Below are positions 22,461 through 34,140 of a stretch of 64,000 nt of DNA, one piece after another (the stretch's first letter is position 1; each line of letters starts with the position of its first letter). The translations under genes were made by a program, and so were the position numbers. Below the pieces are notes generated by a model. The model did not search any database. It was not told the DNA's origin and was given only the letters and a program-made list of their open reading frames with translations. The stretch is from Sabethes cyaneus (Eukaryota; Arthropoda; Insecta; Diptera; Culicidae): contig NC_071355.1 of NCBI RefSeq assembly GCF_943734655.1, forward strand, positions 218,737,527 to 218,801,526. Direction: 5' to 3'.

Positions 22461-25212
22461 AAAATGCTAGCTGGGGAATTTCATCGAACCACGTTTGAGT
22501 ACCATGAATCCGTTTACGCATGCAGCCAGACATTCAGGCAGGCTGAAGAACCGTTCGAATTTGAAGAATTTACCAGAAAACTTGTGCAAAGTTTGAAGAG
22601 GACTGAGTGGGTATAATTTTAATATGTTAACCTGTGCTATATTAACTATTCATTAAGACTTAACTATTCATTAAGGGGGGCGGGGTTGCTTCACATATGG
22701 TTGGACCAATACTACCATGGGCACAGCAAACAAAATGATTAGACCAGGTGGAGAGAGATCTGGTGGAGTCACGTAAATCACAAAACCCTCTTTTGACCAA
22801 TAATCTTTACTAATTTGACAAACTTATTGCGTAAAGAAGTTTACAGGTACAGTTAAATGGCATTAAACATTTTTCACATTTTGTTTTTAAATTGTACCTA
22901 CCTGGATAATGCTATGGAGGCGTATAGTGTTCCACTATTAATACCTACTATTTCGCAAGGAGTAAACCAGTTGTCTCTAGACGAAGGAGTAAGTAATCGA
23001 AAACAACACTTTGGGCATGTTCTGAATGGAATTTTAGCTGTCCGAGCGTTCTCACAGTTTTACAAAAGTACGACGCTTACATCATTCGTTTATTGTTTTA
23101 AAATCGTACATAATTTAGTCTACCATCCAACCTGAAACGCGGCGATCGCCTGTTGGTGGCTCACATGTGCGGACATACGGACCAGTAATGTATGCGCACG
23201 GTACGTCGCCGGGTGAAGTAGGTTTCGCCGGCGAAATTCGCCTTCGTTTCTCGCCTGTGACTGGTGGATATGCGAGTTTTTCTTTGTTGAAAACTCATAA
23301 CAAGCACGTTCAGCAGATGTGCCGCAAAATACGCGACGTTTTGGAGGTGCAAAACGGGAAAAGTTTCCTACCTTAATTTTCCAAGCAATTACGAATTGTT
23401 TATCCTCTCACTTAAGCATTTGATGGGAATGCGGGGCCCCTAATTTACATTTGCAGTCGAAGTTAGTTTTTAATTTGTTCTATTTTCTCGACACCGTTTC
23501 GCTATTTGAAGAATTGCAGTGGAACAATTTTGAAAAGCTAAAGCTTCTGATTGGTCGAAATTGAAGCGTCTCGTACTTTATAAACAGATAAAGAAGAAAC
23601 TTTTTTACTGCAAAATTCAAGCAATAGTTAGCTTATACAGTACGTTTTATATAATTTAAAAAACTCGCTTCAAAATAGGTTTTAATTTACTACCAGACTT
23701 TGAAGTGAGAACAATTTATTGCTGGATGTCCTATTTCCAGTTCAGGAAAAAAGCCATCTAACCTCTCTTGTGCAGTTGAATCTGAATAAAAAAAAACATC
23801 CTATCAACCAGTCAGTGTAATCATTTGTTTTCGCCATCCATCCTATCTACGGGAAAACAAAGCAATGTTAAGCCAACCAAGAAAGTGAAACGTAAATAAA
23901 AAAGAAGCTTTGCCCCAAGCAGGAAAAAAAGCACACAAATCGCAGAAAGTGCAAATCTGTTAAATACCTTAAATTTAACCAGCATTTGCTGTTGATCTCC
24001 TCGAAAACACATGAAATGTTTTCCCCCGGAGCAGACCCTTTCCCATAAAACAAGAATCCACTCCCGGCATCAAAAACATTCGCCGAACCAACTTTTTCCA
24101 CATATTTTCTCTGCTGCGAGTGTGTCGGTGTTTGTTTTTTTTTTTTTTTTACTCCGACATATTACAAGTTGAGGTTCGTTGACTGGTTAGTTGGCTGGTT
24201 GGTTGGCTGACTGGTGTAGCAAAATCTTGTGCAAATGAGATTAGGATGCTCCTCGGCGGCAGTGGCAGCGGTAGTAACATGTGTGAGTGCGAGTGTAATG
24301 GGGGGAGGCGTAAAAAATCCTGCCAACTAGAGAAGAAGGCCAAGTAAAAGCATAATGGTGAAGCTTTTGGAGTCCAAGGATTAAATCCTGTCGCCCGGAT
24401 GTTTGCTACGTGCGCCGGCATTCAAATCCAAGTGTGCTGTTTGGAAGGATTTCGTCAGAGTTTAGTCTTATGCTTACCAACCGGAACGAAGACCGCCACT
24501 GGCTGGTGCCGTGGTGGGACAGCCGTTATGGCCTGGCAGGAGTTTTCACATACAGGACTGTTTAGCATAATGCGTGTGTTTTACCAGGCAGAGACGGTAC
24601 GAGTCAACATCGGTTACATGCTACGTCGTTGTTAGTTTAACCGTGGAAAATCGATAGCAAAGGTCATCTAGGAAGCAAACGAGGAATGTTTTGCTCGTTT
24701 TTGTTTTTCAACAGATTTGGCATTCCTCTGCAGTGATGCTTAACGACGTCAGAATTTGTTTTTTTTGTTGGTCCGTTCTCGTTGGTATTCTATATGAACA
24801 GCAGACCGTGTAATTACGTTGTTCTAAAGTTGGCTCGAAATGCCAGAAACATTTGCCAATCTGGTTGGCTGTACTTATCACAGCCAGCGTGATGGTAAAA
24901 TAGCTCAGAGATAATATTTTATTTTTCTTTTCATATTCAACTGATTAACGTTGTGCCAAGTACCTAGATATGTCGGTGTTTTAAATTAAAAAATATTTTT
25001 CGAAAAACCAGCAGGGCAGCATTTTTAATTATGCGCATTTTTATTTTCAATCTATTGGAAAATTGGATTGGTGGTACTTGCGAAATGTTGTCTTGGTATT
25101 GAATAATTAACATTAAAGCAATCGATTGATTGCGTATTGATAAGGGATAGTAGAAATTTAAAGAGATGTTTTTGAATTCATAGATGTATTCTAACCAATG
25201 CAATGGGAGTAA
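22461..25212. other. Long noncoding stretch, nothing recognised
   Basis: No TE protein or host protein motif that I can support. There is a poly-T run at about 24130-24150 and a TTGGCTGG-type short tandem near 24178-24215. Short open frames exist at 22857-23135 and 23167-23376 but look random. Confidence 0.5.
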
Positions 25213-25617
25213 CCCAAGTAACACACAAAACAAGTTAGAAAATAATTTTCATTGAAAGTAGTCGTTTAAGAGTACTATAAACGTACTTTGAAAACATGTG
25301 TCGTTATTATTAAGGCTTTGAGATGTTCTGTGATAACATGAATTTATTTGACAGCTCATATCAAATGAATAATGTTTGTTTTTGTCAACATATCAACACG
25401 AAGTTTTTATTATGTCTCCATTACTAAATTTAAACTACTGGAAGAACAAGTTGTAGCTTATGATATAATAACGTTTTAAAATGGTATGAAATAACCTGAT
25501 CCATACTTCTATCAATTGTTGTTTCATTAGACTTCAATTTTTTGCGCTTTTCTGGTAATAGAGAAGTGCTGATGTATGTAATGTTATACTATTCTATAAC
25601 AACCTGTGTTGCTTGGG
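25213..25617. mobile_element. MITE with CCCAAGTAACACA ends
   Basis: Left end CCCAAGTAACACACAAAACAAG. The right end is the complement of CCCAAGCAACACAGGTTGTTATAG. About 405 bp, AT-rich, no coding capacity. The ends resemble those of the 107-bp element at 31293-31399. The target duplication is not clear (AA on both sides). Confidence 0.6.
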
Positions 25618-26804
25618 AAAGCAGTTGAATTGAACGCAGCGGGATAACGAGCAGTCGAGTGACTTGTGGTTGTGATGTTTAAGTTAAATCAATCAATTAT
25701 TCTGAGTTGATCCGGTTCGCATTCCTAACACGATGCTTCATTAGATAATAAAAGCAGATTAACGTCATATTTAAAGTAAACATTGGTTTCTGAATATATT
25801 ACGTTGAATGCGAATTAGGTAATTAAAGTGATTTTTAACGGATGAATCGCCTACGTGTGCAACGAACTGAGAGTGTGTTCTTTACGATAGCAAACCGGTA
25901 TGAATTAACTCTTATGTTTGAAGTGGGCTCTTCAATTGTTGTGGAAATGTTGTGCTTTATTGGAATAACGATTAAAAAACATATTTTGCAAATATTTACA
26001 AATCGATGCCAGCGTTAACCTGTATTAGCAAATATGCCCTCTTGCAATGCTAACTTTTTGAATTTAAATACTTATCCTAGGCAAGAGACTTTAAATTGCA
26101 TACTGGTCTTGGTTGATGATTCGTGTTTTGTTTCTAAATATATTGACAGCTGTTAATATTTGGCAGGGCATTCTTCGGAGAAATTTATCAAGACTGAAGT
26201 TTGATGTTTTCCCGACGTTTCGACATTTTGTTGGTGTCTTTTTCAAGGTGTAATATATTGACAGCTGCTGTTGATTTTTTTTTATAACGATAGTCTTTTT
26301 CAATAACAAGTGGGAACGGTAGGACGGTATTCATTAATTTGAATCAAAGGTATTTGTAGTATCCGAACAGAGTGGGATAAAGTGTGAACGGGAAAGAACT
26401 AAAATTAGGTAAGGGACGATCGATTAATCAATGCTTACTCTGGATTATCTAAACACTTGCAACACGGGCCTGGCTATCTTGGTTAAAGGTAGCGCTGTAA
26501 ATGTTTTTCGTGGACCAGCTTGTGGTTCCCGATAACCAGAACATCTATAGTAGCGATGGGCTTCATCGAATGAAGCTCATTTCGTTTGACAGATGACTTC
26601 CGCCAAACAATCATTAACCCCATCGCTTTCAGAAGTGGTTGAACAGTATTTGAGACATGTGCCAGTACCTATTCACCGCTATTTGCGGTTGAGATTTTTG
26701 TGCCGTCAGCTGAACGGAATTGGAAGTGATTCGGGGTAAAACCAGCGTTGACCAACTTATTCGTCAGCTCTGCAGTTTTTTCATTTTTTGTCGTTTTTTT
26801 GTTG
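25618..26804. other. Noncoding stretch
   Basis: No recognised gene. 26552-26628 is bounded by AGCGATGGG and the complement of AGCGATGGGG, possibly a tiny TIR relic, but without a target duplication. Confidence 0.5.
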
Positions 26805-26806
26805 TA

Positions 26807-27092
26807 CATTTTGCCTCGATAGTACGTACATTTTCCAGCAACACTGTATTTGTTTCATTCCAATCTTCACAAAGGGCAAAGTCATTGATATAAAAAAATT
26901 AAAAATAAACTGCTATATTAAATCAATACCACTAAAATATATATTTATTCAACAGTGTATGCAAATTTCATGCAATATTAAGCGTAATACAACAATGCTT
27001 CAAAACCTAAAATTGTAATTCGATAGTACGTACATTTCGGTAATACGTACGTTAAACGAAGCAAAGGTGTACGTACTATCGAGGTATACCTG
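26807..27092. mobile_element. pogo/Tigger-like MITE
   Basis: The right end, read inward, is CAGGTATACCTCGATAGTACGTACACC. The left end is a decayed CATTTTGCCTCGATAGTACGTACATT. TA dinucleotides flank both sides (26805-26806 and 27093-27094). The CAGGNATACCTCG terminus is the hallmark of pogo/Tigger TIRs. 286 bp, no transposase. A second inverted CGATAGTACGTACATT lies inside at about 27020. Confidence 0.75.
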
Positions 27093-27094
27093 TA

Positions 27095-27765
27095 CTTCTT
27101 AATAGTTGACTTTCTGGCATATTTAGATAATCTTTTTGTCTCTGTTTTGAATCTTTTTTTTGTTGTTATTTGTAACCTTTTCTGGCATTTCATGTCGTCA
27201 TTTTATCCTACCTTCGTCAACTTTCTGCATCTATTTAAATCTATCTTTCTTCGCCTTTTATTGACTTTTGTTGCTTTTTTGATTCTTTTTACGTTTCGAT
27301 TACGTTTTTTCGGCACTTTATTGTCATTTTCCCGTGGTATTTTCGTTGTCCTTTTCTTCATCGTCTTTTGTTATCTATTTGCTGTCCTTTCATTGTTCTT
27401 CCGTCGTCGTTGCGTTCTTGTTGTTGTATTTTTGGCACCTTTTCGCCGTTTTTTGTCAGCTCTTTGTTTTTTTCGTATTCGTCGTCTTTTTATCCGTCTC
27501 ATATTTTTCTCGTTTTTTCATGACTTTTTGTCATACCTTCATAGTATTCATGTCGAAATTTTGCTTCTGCATTGGATACTCTTCATCACCTTTTTTTAAG
27601 CTGTTTTTTACTGTTTTTATCATCTTTTTTGTTGCTGTTTTGATGTCTGTTATCATTTTGTCGTCATTTCGTCGTTTTCCTTGGTTTTTTTCTCACTTTT
27701 TACTATTTTCTTGTCATTCTGTTTCTTGTCTAGCCAACGAGAATGATGTCCTCTTACTACCATTC
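27095..27765 (+). repeat. Pyrimidine-rich cryptically simple tract
   Basis: About 650 bp made largely of T-runs with interspersed TCGTC, TTGTC and TTCGT (for example TTTTTCGTCGTT, TTTTTGTCATTCTG). Long open frames on the plus strand give Phe/Leu/Val/Ser-rich peptides, but the composition explains them. Confidence 0.7.
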
Positions 27766-28823
27766 GACAAAGAGAGTTTTTTAATCGAGCAAAAAAATAC
27801 GGATTTTAGGCATTTTTATTTAAAGTTTAAACGTTAAAACCAAATATATTCTTGCTTTTAATATATATGGTTTATTTCTAATTCCCGTCGTAGTAAGTAA
27901 AGCCTTTCTAATTTTCATCATTTGTTGGATGGATTTAATGAATATTCCAAAAGTTCTTGTGCTGATTTCACTAAAACACACTTACCTTCCGATCTGTAAA
28001 CTTTGAAATCACTGAAAAGCGATTATTGAAGCATATTATTGAAATTACGCAACATACTTTATTTCTTAAATTCATCGTACCGTTTTAAAATCCATCCATC
28101 AAAATTTTTCATCGTCCGAACTTAAAATCACAACAATGTTTACGAAGCTAACGCGCATGTATTTGTACAGGACGGCATGACAAATGTTATTCTGCAAAAT
28201 TGCTGCAGGTCAGGCAAGTTTTCCTGGCTGTAGAATAACGACAATGCCTTGCGGCAGTTATTTTCATTTATGAATGACGGAAATTAAAACAATTAGTCGA
28301 CATTTTCTTCTTCGTCGCACGAAAAAATGTAGGAAATTTGGCTGGTAGGACTTCTTTAATGATAAGAAGCATTTGAATAGATCTCAGCTCACTTTGATTG
28401 ACCGCGTATGATAGACAACAAATTAAAATATTAGGCAATAACTAGTTTTGCATTTTGTGTCATAGAAATGGTGATATTTTTAATAATTTGTGTTGGATAG
28501 GACGGGAATAGGCAATTACGACGAAGCAGAAACATACCCTACGTTGTTATTTTCCATGTAAAAATCTACGAAAAAAAGACAAAAACGAAAGAAAATTTTG
28601 TTGGACGATTCTCGGAAATTCCACTGTTTTAATTTCCATGCTAGAAGCGTTAATTCAACTCGTACACTCATTTTTCATGTTTTTTAGGCTGGAGCCCACA
28701 GACAATTTTTTTTATAAAAAAAAATTTAACTCATATCCTTCAAATTATTTTTGTGCCCCCCGATTTTTCAAGCCAATTTCCAAGGAAGGGTAACAAAAAA
28801 TTTAAAAAAAATTTGCAATGGCC
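27765..28823. mobile_element. ~480-bp TIR element (family A), copy 3, split by a ~670-bp insertion
   Basis: 27770-27867 matches the left part of copy 2 (GAGAGTTTTTTAATCGAGCAAAAAA, then CAAATATATTCTTGCTTTTAATA). The rest resumes at about 28540 (TTGTTATTTTCCATGTAAAAATCTACG) and runs to GGCCTAAT at 28823. The outer left TIR is missing or replaced by the pyrimidine tract. Confidence 0.72.
27868..28539. mobile_element. Insertion inside family A copy 3, unidentified
   Basis: Sequence absent from copies 1 and 2. Its ends may be weak inverted repeats: GGTTTATTTCTAATTCCCGTCGTA on the left and the complement of GGTATGTTTCTGCTTCGTCGTA on the right. No coding signal. Target duplication not resolved. Confidence 0.45.
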
Positions 28824-29875
28824 TAATAAAAAAAATTTTTTCTCCAAAAAGTTAGAAAACGAACTAAAACAAGCAGCTTTACTGAATATAGCAACTATCC
28901 ATGTCTTACTGGTAGTGAAATATAGTGACGTGCTTAAAAAGAGCACTTAAAAGTCAATTATGCTCAATAACTTTGCACACGATTTTTATATTGCTTTCAA
29001 ATGTTCTACAAAGTTATTCAGTATATTCAAATAAACATTTTCTCCGAAGATTGTTTTTCACTAGGATCCATATTTGATGAGTTATAAAATATAAAATTTA
29101 AAAAATATCACTGCATTAACCCAACTGCTAATTTCAGCTTTTTTGCGTTTCTGGACCATTGTGCGTCGTCGTTGTCTTTTCGTCGTATTGTCTCATCGAC
29201 TCATCGCCTCGCCAAACACAACAATTTACTTAAATGATTAAATATTCAAGTTTTTAAAGTAAAGAGAGTAAAGCTAATTAATTCAAATAAGACAATTATT
29301 TCAGGTGCTTGGTAATGGTTGGACGCTTGAACTAGGAACTGTCAAAACGTGCGAAGAAATAGAAACAAACATATTTCGCCTTTTTGCCGTATTCCAACCA
29401 GGAAAATATCCTACCTTTAATGCTAATATACTACGGTCAAAGAGCGAAAGCTTGAATGTGTTGAATATCATGGCATCAACGTAAATGATGGAATCGACAT
29501 TTTCTTAACTAGAAAGTAACAAGCCTAATAAGAATTAGATAAACATGTAATTTAACTGTGCGTTTTAGTTTAAGTTTGCGATTTATTTAGAGATTCATTG
29601 CCTCATACTAACTCACAGCTACGTATCGCACGAGAGAATGCCTATGCTGTTCAACAAGGAATTTGTATGTATATGTGCGTAGCGCCAGGTAGCAGTTGAA
29701 GCAAAGCAGAATTTGATCAAGCGGCAAGAAATACGTGTGAGTTTTGTGCTTCTTGCTATGAAAACAGAAAAACTCACGCGTGATTTTTTATGCATAGGAT
29801 CAAGCTGACATGATTCACAGTTGATTTTGATTTTTGATGAGTTTTAAGATTTTGAGTTTTTAACATCACTGGTCC
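28824..29875. other. Noncoding stretch, nothing recognised
   Basis: AT-rich, without defended features. Confidence 0.5.
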
Positions 29876-30501
29876 GTACTACTACGGATCAAATTTTCAC
29901 TCTCCAGAAAATCCTCCAGTAACGTCGGGAGGACAACCTGCCCACGGATAAAATTTTCGTGGATTTCAAAGCAGCATACGATACAGTCGAGTGCGAACAG
30001 CATGAGTACAGCTTTCCGGATAAACTGACGCGGCTGATCAAAACTGCCCCGGAGCGAGTGATATGTTACTTGCATGTTTCGGGGGCACTATCGAGTCCTT
30101 TCGAATCGCGTAGAGGGTTGCGGCAAGGGGATGGCATGTCCTGTATGTTATTCAACATCGCTATTGAAGATGTGATTTGGCGAGCGGGCAGAGAAACGAG
30201 AGGAACGATCATTAGCAAGAGTAGCCAAGTTCTAGCCTTCGCAGACGACCTCGACATCTTTACTGAAAATCTTGGGACCGGGGAGGCAATCTACGCCAAA
30301 CTCAAAACGGAGGCTAGGAGGATTGAGATACAAATCAATTCGTCGAAAACCATAGTGGTTGATGAGTTCGTATATTTGGGATCGCATTCACGACACATTC
30401 AAGTTGGAAGTCGAACCTACTTTTCCCTCTGCAAGACTCATCGATCAAAGAGCTTGTTTCGTCGCACAATGCCGACGATGTACGAATTCTTGATATGGTA
30501 A
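29876..30501 (+). pseudogene. RTE-type reverse transcriptase fragment with intact palm motifs
   Basis: Plus strand. 29870-29900 (TACTACGGATCAAATTTTCACTCTCCAG) is the TTDQIFTLQ coding region. 29959-30501 is open: motif A (FVDFKAAYDTVECEQ), SFPDKLTRLIK, motif B (RRGLRQGDGMSCMLFNIAIE), motif C (VLAFADDLDI) and EFVYLGSHSR, after which the homology fades. The catalytic Asp of motif A and the Asp pair of motif C are present. Internal deletions remove the linker before EFVYLGS. 5'- and 3'-truncated, so not active alone. Confidence 0.87.
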
Positions 30502-30504
30502 GAG

Positions 30505-30930
30505 CCACCGCGGCTACATGCTGGTAGAAGATGAGGAAGAATTAGAATAGACAAAGTATTCTGTTTGTTTCTTTCTTTCAGAAGGTTTTATTTTAATCTT
30601 TAACCCCACGTTACACGCAGCTATACAACGCCTGTGAACCGTTAACCTTATGTCGGTATATCTCGGGATTTCAGCAATAAAGAAAATTACTGTTTTCAGT
30701 AATGTTGATCCGCAAACCAAGATCTTTCAAACGGTGGAAAAAGTTTTATAAGTTTTTCACCAAGTAGCATTGATACTCGAGTGAATTCTGTTAGGTTTTC
30801 GCCTGCCTATAGATCGAAGTTGGTGCGAGTAACGAAAGGTTTATGAAGCTGCATGTAGCGTACTAGTAATTATTTTGTAATTGAAATAAATTTTCATCCT
30901 TTTCCGTAAAGCTCATGAGTATCTGTAGTT
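30505..30930. other. Spacer, nothing recognised
   Basis: No supported features. Confidence 0.5.
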
Positions 30931-30932
30931 AG

Positions 30933-31280
30933 GAGGGCTCCGTAGCCGCAAGGTTATCGAGTCTGCTTTGACAAGCGAGTGGTCGTGGGTTCGAATCTTA
31001 GTAGAATCCAGCCATTCCTTGTCAAGGGACTTTAGTATGGGTTCATTCTCAGGCTCCTCATTTACCCTTCCTTCATGCTGAATGCTATATTTACCCTCTG
31101 AAGCCTCTTGACAGTGCAAATGTTCCTCCTATAGTTAAGTATACTGGTCAGAGGTACGAATGAGTCCTCGCCAGGGATGGCCATAAAATGGGATAGTACT
31201 GGCAGCGAGTAATAAGTGGGTAAAGTAGATCAAGCTTTGAAGGAAGGGTAAACTCCAATACACACAAGCACGCATAAAAT
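30933..31280 (+). mobile_element. tRNA-derived SINE
   Basis: The head reads GGAGGGCTCCGTAGCCGCAAGG, then TTATCGAGTC, then a B box GGTTCGAATC at about 30988-30998, a tRNA-like A box and B box about 45 bp apart. The unrelated body runs through TCTTGACAGTGCAAATGTTC and GCCAGGGATGGCCATAAAATG to an AT-rich tail (CATAAAATTTATT). Polymerase III would read it from the internal promoter. The exact parental tRNA is not resolved. No coding capacity. Confidence 0.75.
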
Positions 31281-31292
31281 TTATTAAGCATA

Positions 31293-31399
31293 CCCAAGCA
31301 ACAATGTCAGTTTTATTGTAGTCTTATGGCGGCTTTCAAGACTATTTTTGTCTTAAATGCCATCATAAGAGTGTAATAAAACCCAATTTGTTACTTGGG
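31293..31399. mobile_element. 107-bp MITE with TA target duplication
   Basis: Ends CCCAAGCAACAATGTCAGTTTTATT and the complement of CCCAAGTAACAAATTGGGTTTTATT. The symmetry extends inward through GTCTTATGGCGGC, so arms are about 42 bp. TA at 31291-31292 and 31400-31401. Almost entirely palindromic. Confidence 0.82.
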
Positions 31400-31599
31400 T
31401 ATCGCTCATTCAATAGCGATTATGGCAAAAAGAAATGCAGTACGGGTCATACAGCAAACACCCGGGCGATATCACAATAGTTCAACTATACTGGTCGCAG
31501 TGATGAGTCCACACATGGAAAAAAAATCTGTAGTTATGAACACTTGATCCCGTAGGTCCGTAGAAAATGTCTAAATCCATAGACTTGACGTCCCTGAGC

Positions 31600-31875
31600 A
31601 GGAACAGGTGTTTTGGAGTTTTTCACCTGACGATTTTTTCATTTTGCAAATGACCTTTGGGTTGCTCTTCATAGTACGTATCAACCGCTCCAAAATTCCG
31701 CCAATATGTGCTGCCACCAGGGGTCTAATTCCAATACCATGTCAGTATCAGAGCTTGTGAGCTCTTCCATATTCTTGGTATGATTGAAAACTTCTATAAA
31801 TTTCTCCAGCTGTCGCTCCACTTGGTTGAAGTTAGTTCGTCAATCACTGGAGCATTTGTGGTGTTATAGATTGTG
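31600..31875 (-). pseudogene. BEL/Pao-type integrase relic
   Basis: On the minus strand, shifted frames give SSD.RTNFNQVERQLEKFIE, resembling the integrase SDNGTNF segment, then after about 25 residues and a frame change RPLVAAHIGGILERLIRTMKS, resembling the P.APHFGG.WERLVRS.K segment that carries the third catalytic Glu. The Glu is preserved (ILERL). This order and spacing fit LTR-retrotransposon integrase of the BEL/Pao group. No protease, RT or LTR is found around it. A short, dead fragment; the family call is by motif memory. Confidence 0.55.
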
Positions 31876-31879
31876 GATG

Positions 31880-33960
31880 AACGTAAAAACTATTGGTTAA
31901 CGAGTATCATAATCTATATGAAACGTGCGAGAAACTTAATTTTTCTTTGCCAATTTGCTTTGATAGTGTAAAAGAGTATTTTTTTTTGTATAGTTTGCAT
32001 AATTTAAGCTTCAAATTATCATGGACGACTGCAGCGACAAAAGTGTTAAAATGTCCAGGAATGTTGCCAACTTTGGGATGTAATTGTACAATTTTGCTGG
32101 TTTCATCACCGGATTGTCTCGTATGGCATTTGCGTAGTACGTTTTTCCCATCTCGTCCAGCATTCTAAACTATGTATATCGTTTCATTGTGTCACTCACC
32201 ATTCAGGGTCTTCGCAATCAGTGTCGCTGTTTTTCTCTGATGAAAAAACGACAACAACAACAACAACACCTCCGTGCAACATATTTGACTTTATCTTGCA
32301 GGAACTTGGACTCACAACTGTTTCAAATTTACTGCATAGATAACTGTATCTTAAACAATAAAATGAATCTGCCTTTGCGATTGAAGACTTGTTTAGTCGA
32401 TTCTTTGATTACAATTGATAGGTAACTGCCAATCTAGTATCAATATAAACCAGCTTTTAACGAAAACAGTGGTTTAAAAAGCTTCTAGTTCATTTCGTAT
32501 TCGTCCACGGTTCAAAATACCAATTTTTCCCAATAAATTGAACTGCTTAAAGAGTTTAAAGGATTTCCTCGAGACTAAAAGTACCAACCAATTTGTGAAA
32601 TTTCGTTTTAACGGCAATCCCTGTTTCTATTTCTTTTTAAACGACCCCACGTACGTACAAAGGACATTAATTTCGAAAATGGGGACATTTTTGCCGTGGA
32701 TAAATTTTTACTTTAACCCATATCAATTTCATTCCGGAGGCAAAAAGTGTGATTACGGGCCGAAATCATTCCGATCAATCTCAACAAGATTGCGTGAAAC
32801 GCAAAGAAAACCGGACAGGTGTGAAAAGTGATACGACGAACGATAAATCCACTTGGGCGTTTAATGGAAAGTCAATTTTCCCCGAGATTTCGTCGACGAT
32901 AAATTACTGCCATTAGGGCACATAGTCACTGGTGGTGCTGCCACAGCCGGCGCGGGCTGCCAGCGCTCTGGCCGATCGGTTCATAAATAATGCGTCCGCA
33001 AAGATTGATTCCATACTGTCCGCATGTGGCCCTGCTGCTCGTGTACGTTTCCTGTATCACAACAGTCTGTTTAGGTATGGGGGGGAAGGAACAATAACAA
33101 CAAAAATACCGACAACAACAACAATGATAATAATAATAATAATAATAATAATAACAGTCCGGCCAGTCAGTGGCGACAACAGCAACATCAATTGTACGAA
33201 GTGTCGCTTTTCCCGGCCATGATTAATATCGTGCGATTGTGACCATATGATAACGCTCATTAACTATTAACTTTGGTAACTTTGCCAAGGCCGCTGCCAA
33301 TAGCTGGCTGAACGGGTTTTTAGTTTCGACAGGTGTTTTTGGTACACGTAAAAGTGGACCTGCTTGCTGAAGTGGAATTGTCACTGTGGTTTATGCATGA
33401 AATTTATTGATTTGTGCCTTGATTTACTGTTGTATTGTTGATGGAAAACCATGCATGAATGCGTGAGGAAATCACACACACAATTCGATTGTTCGAGGTT
33501 CTGGCGCAAAAATAACTATTATTGAATGCCAAAGTGGAAGAAAGCATATGGGTCATTCCAATTGGCAGTTGGTAGTTGCTTAACGTTACTGTTTTCCATT
33601 AAAGTTATAGAAAATTTAGGTAATGTTGTTAGTATCATCACTTACGAAGATTGTTAACTATTCTGTACCAGTACCAGTTAAAAAAATGTATGACCTGCAA
33701 CTTCTATTACCTTGTTTTACAATGTTTATGGAACTGAAAGTGAATATTCCTCATGCTGCGCAATCAATTATTGTTATGTTTGTCAAAACATATGACGTAA
33801 AAGTCTTCACACAAATTTTTCAAACGAAAATCAAATTTTGAAACGATTTCATGGACCTAGAATGGTATTTTTTCAGTTTAAAGGAGTGAAAAGCACAATC
33901 ACATTTCTAAGTAAAAAGAGCAAAGTAAAGCAAAGCCTAGATGCTACATTCCGTTATCAA
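31880..33960. other. Noncoding stretch with microsatellites
   Basis: No defended coding sequence. It holds (ACA)n at about 32251-32268, a CAACAACAAC patch then (AAT)n at about 33098-33155. 32930-33060 is locally GC-rich (GCCGGCGCGGGCTGCCAG). Confidence 0.55.
33098..33155 (+). repeat. (ACA)n/(AAT)n compound microsatellite
   Basis: CAACAACAACAATGATAATAATAATAATAATAATAATAAC. Confidence 0.92.
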
Positions 33961-33974
33961 AACTTGTCTTTCTG

Positions 33975-34140
33975 TTTTTGTACGACAGACTTCACAGCCA
34001 GCTGTTAGAGTACAGGACAATGGCAGGGCCAGTTGCTACGATCCTATCGATTCTAACAGCCTCTCTTAGTCGAGATTCGAACATACGACGACTGGTTTAT
34101 GAGGCCAGCATCATACCTCGAGGTCAACTCGGAGGTTTCA
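33975..34140 (-). mobile_element. SINE-like element, copy 2, with tRNA-Met-like head
   Basis: On the minus strand: CTGGCCTCATAAACCAG forms an anticodon-arm-like hairpin with loop CTCATAA (CAT anticodon position). It is followed by TCGTCGTATGTTCGAATCTCG containing a B box. The body, GATCGTAGCAACTGGCCCTGCCATTGTCCTGTACTCTAAC, then CAGCTGGCTGTGAAGTCTGT, matches 10594-10760. The A box and tail are not clear. A tRNA-headed SINE is the simplest reading; the Met assignment rests on the loop. Confidence 0.68.

Noticed and set aside
23167..23376. Short frame MRTYGPVMYAHGTSPGEVGF as a host exon
   Set aside because: No known domain, no clear splice sites, and length is within random expectation for GC-richer local DNA.
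26552..26628. 77-bp element with AGCGATGGG ends
   Set aside because: The TIR is only about 9-10 bp and no target duplication is present; could be chance.
27147..27837. Overlapping hydrophobic frames that look like a membrane protein
   Set aside because: They come from a T-rich tract; residues are Phe/Leu/Val/Ser as expected from composition, and two overlapping frames look equally good.
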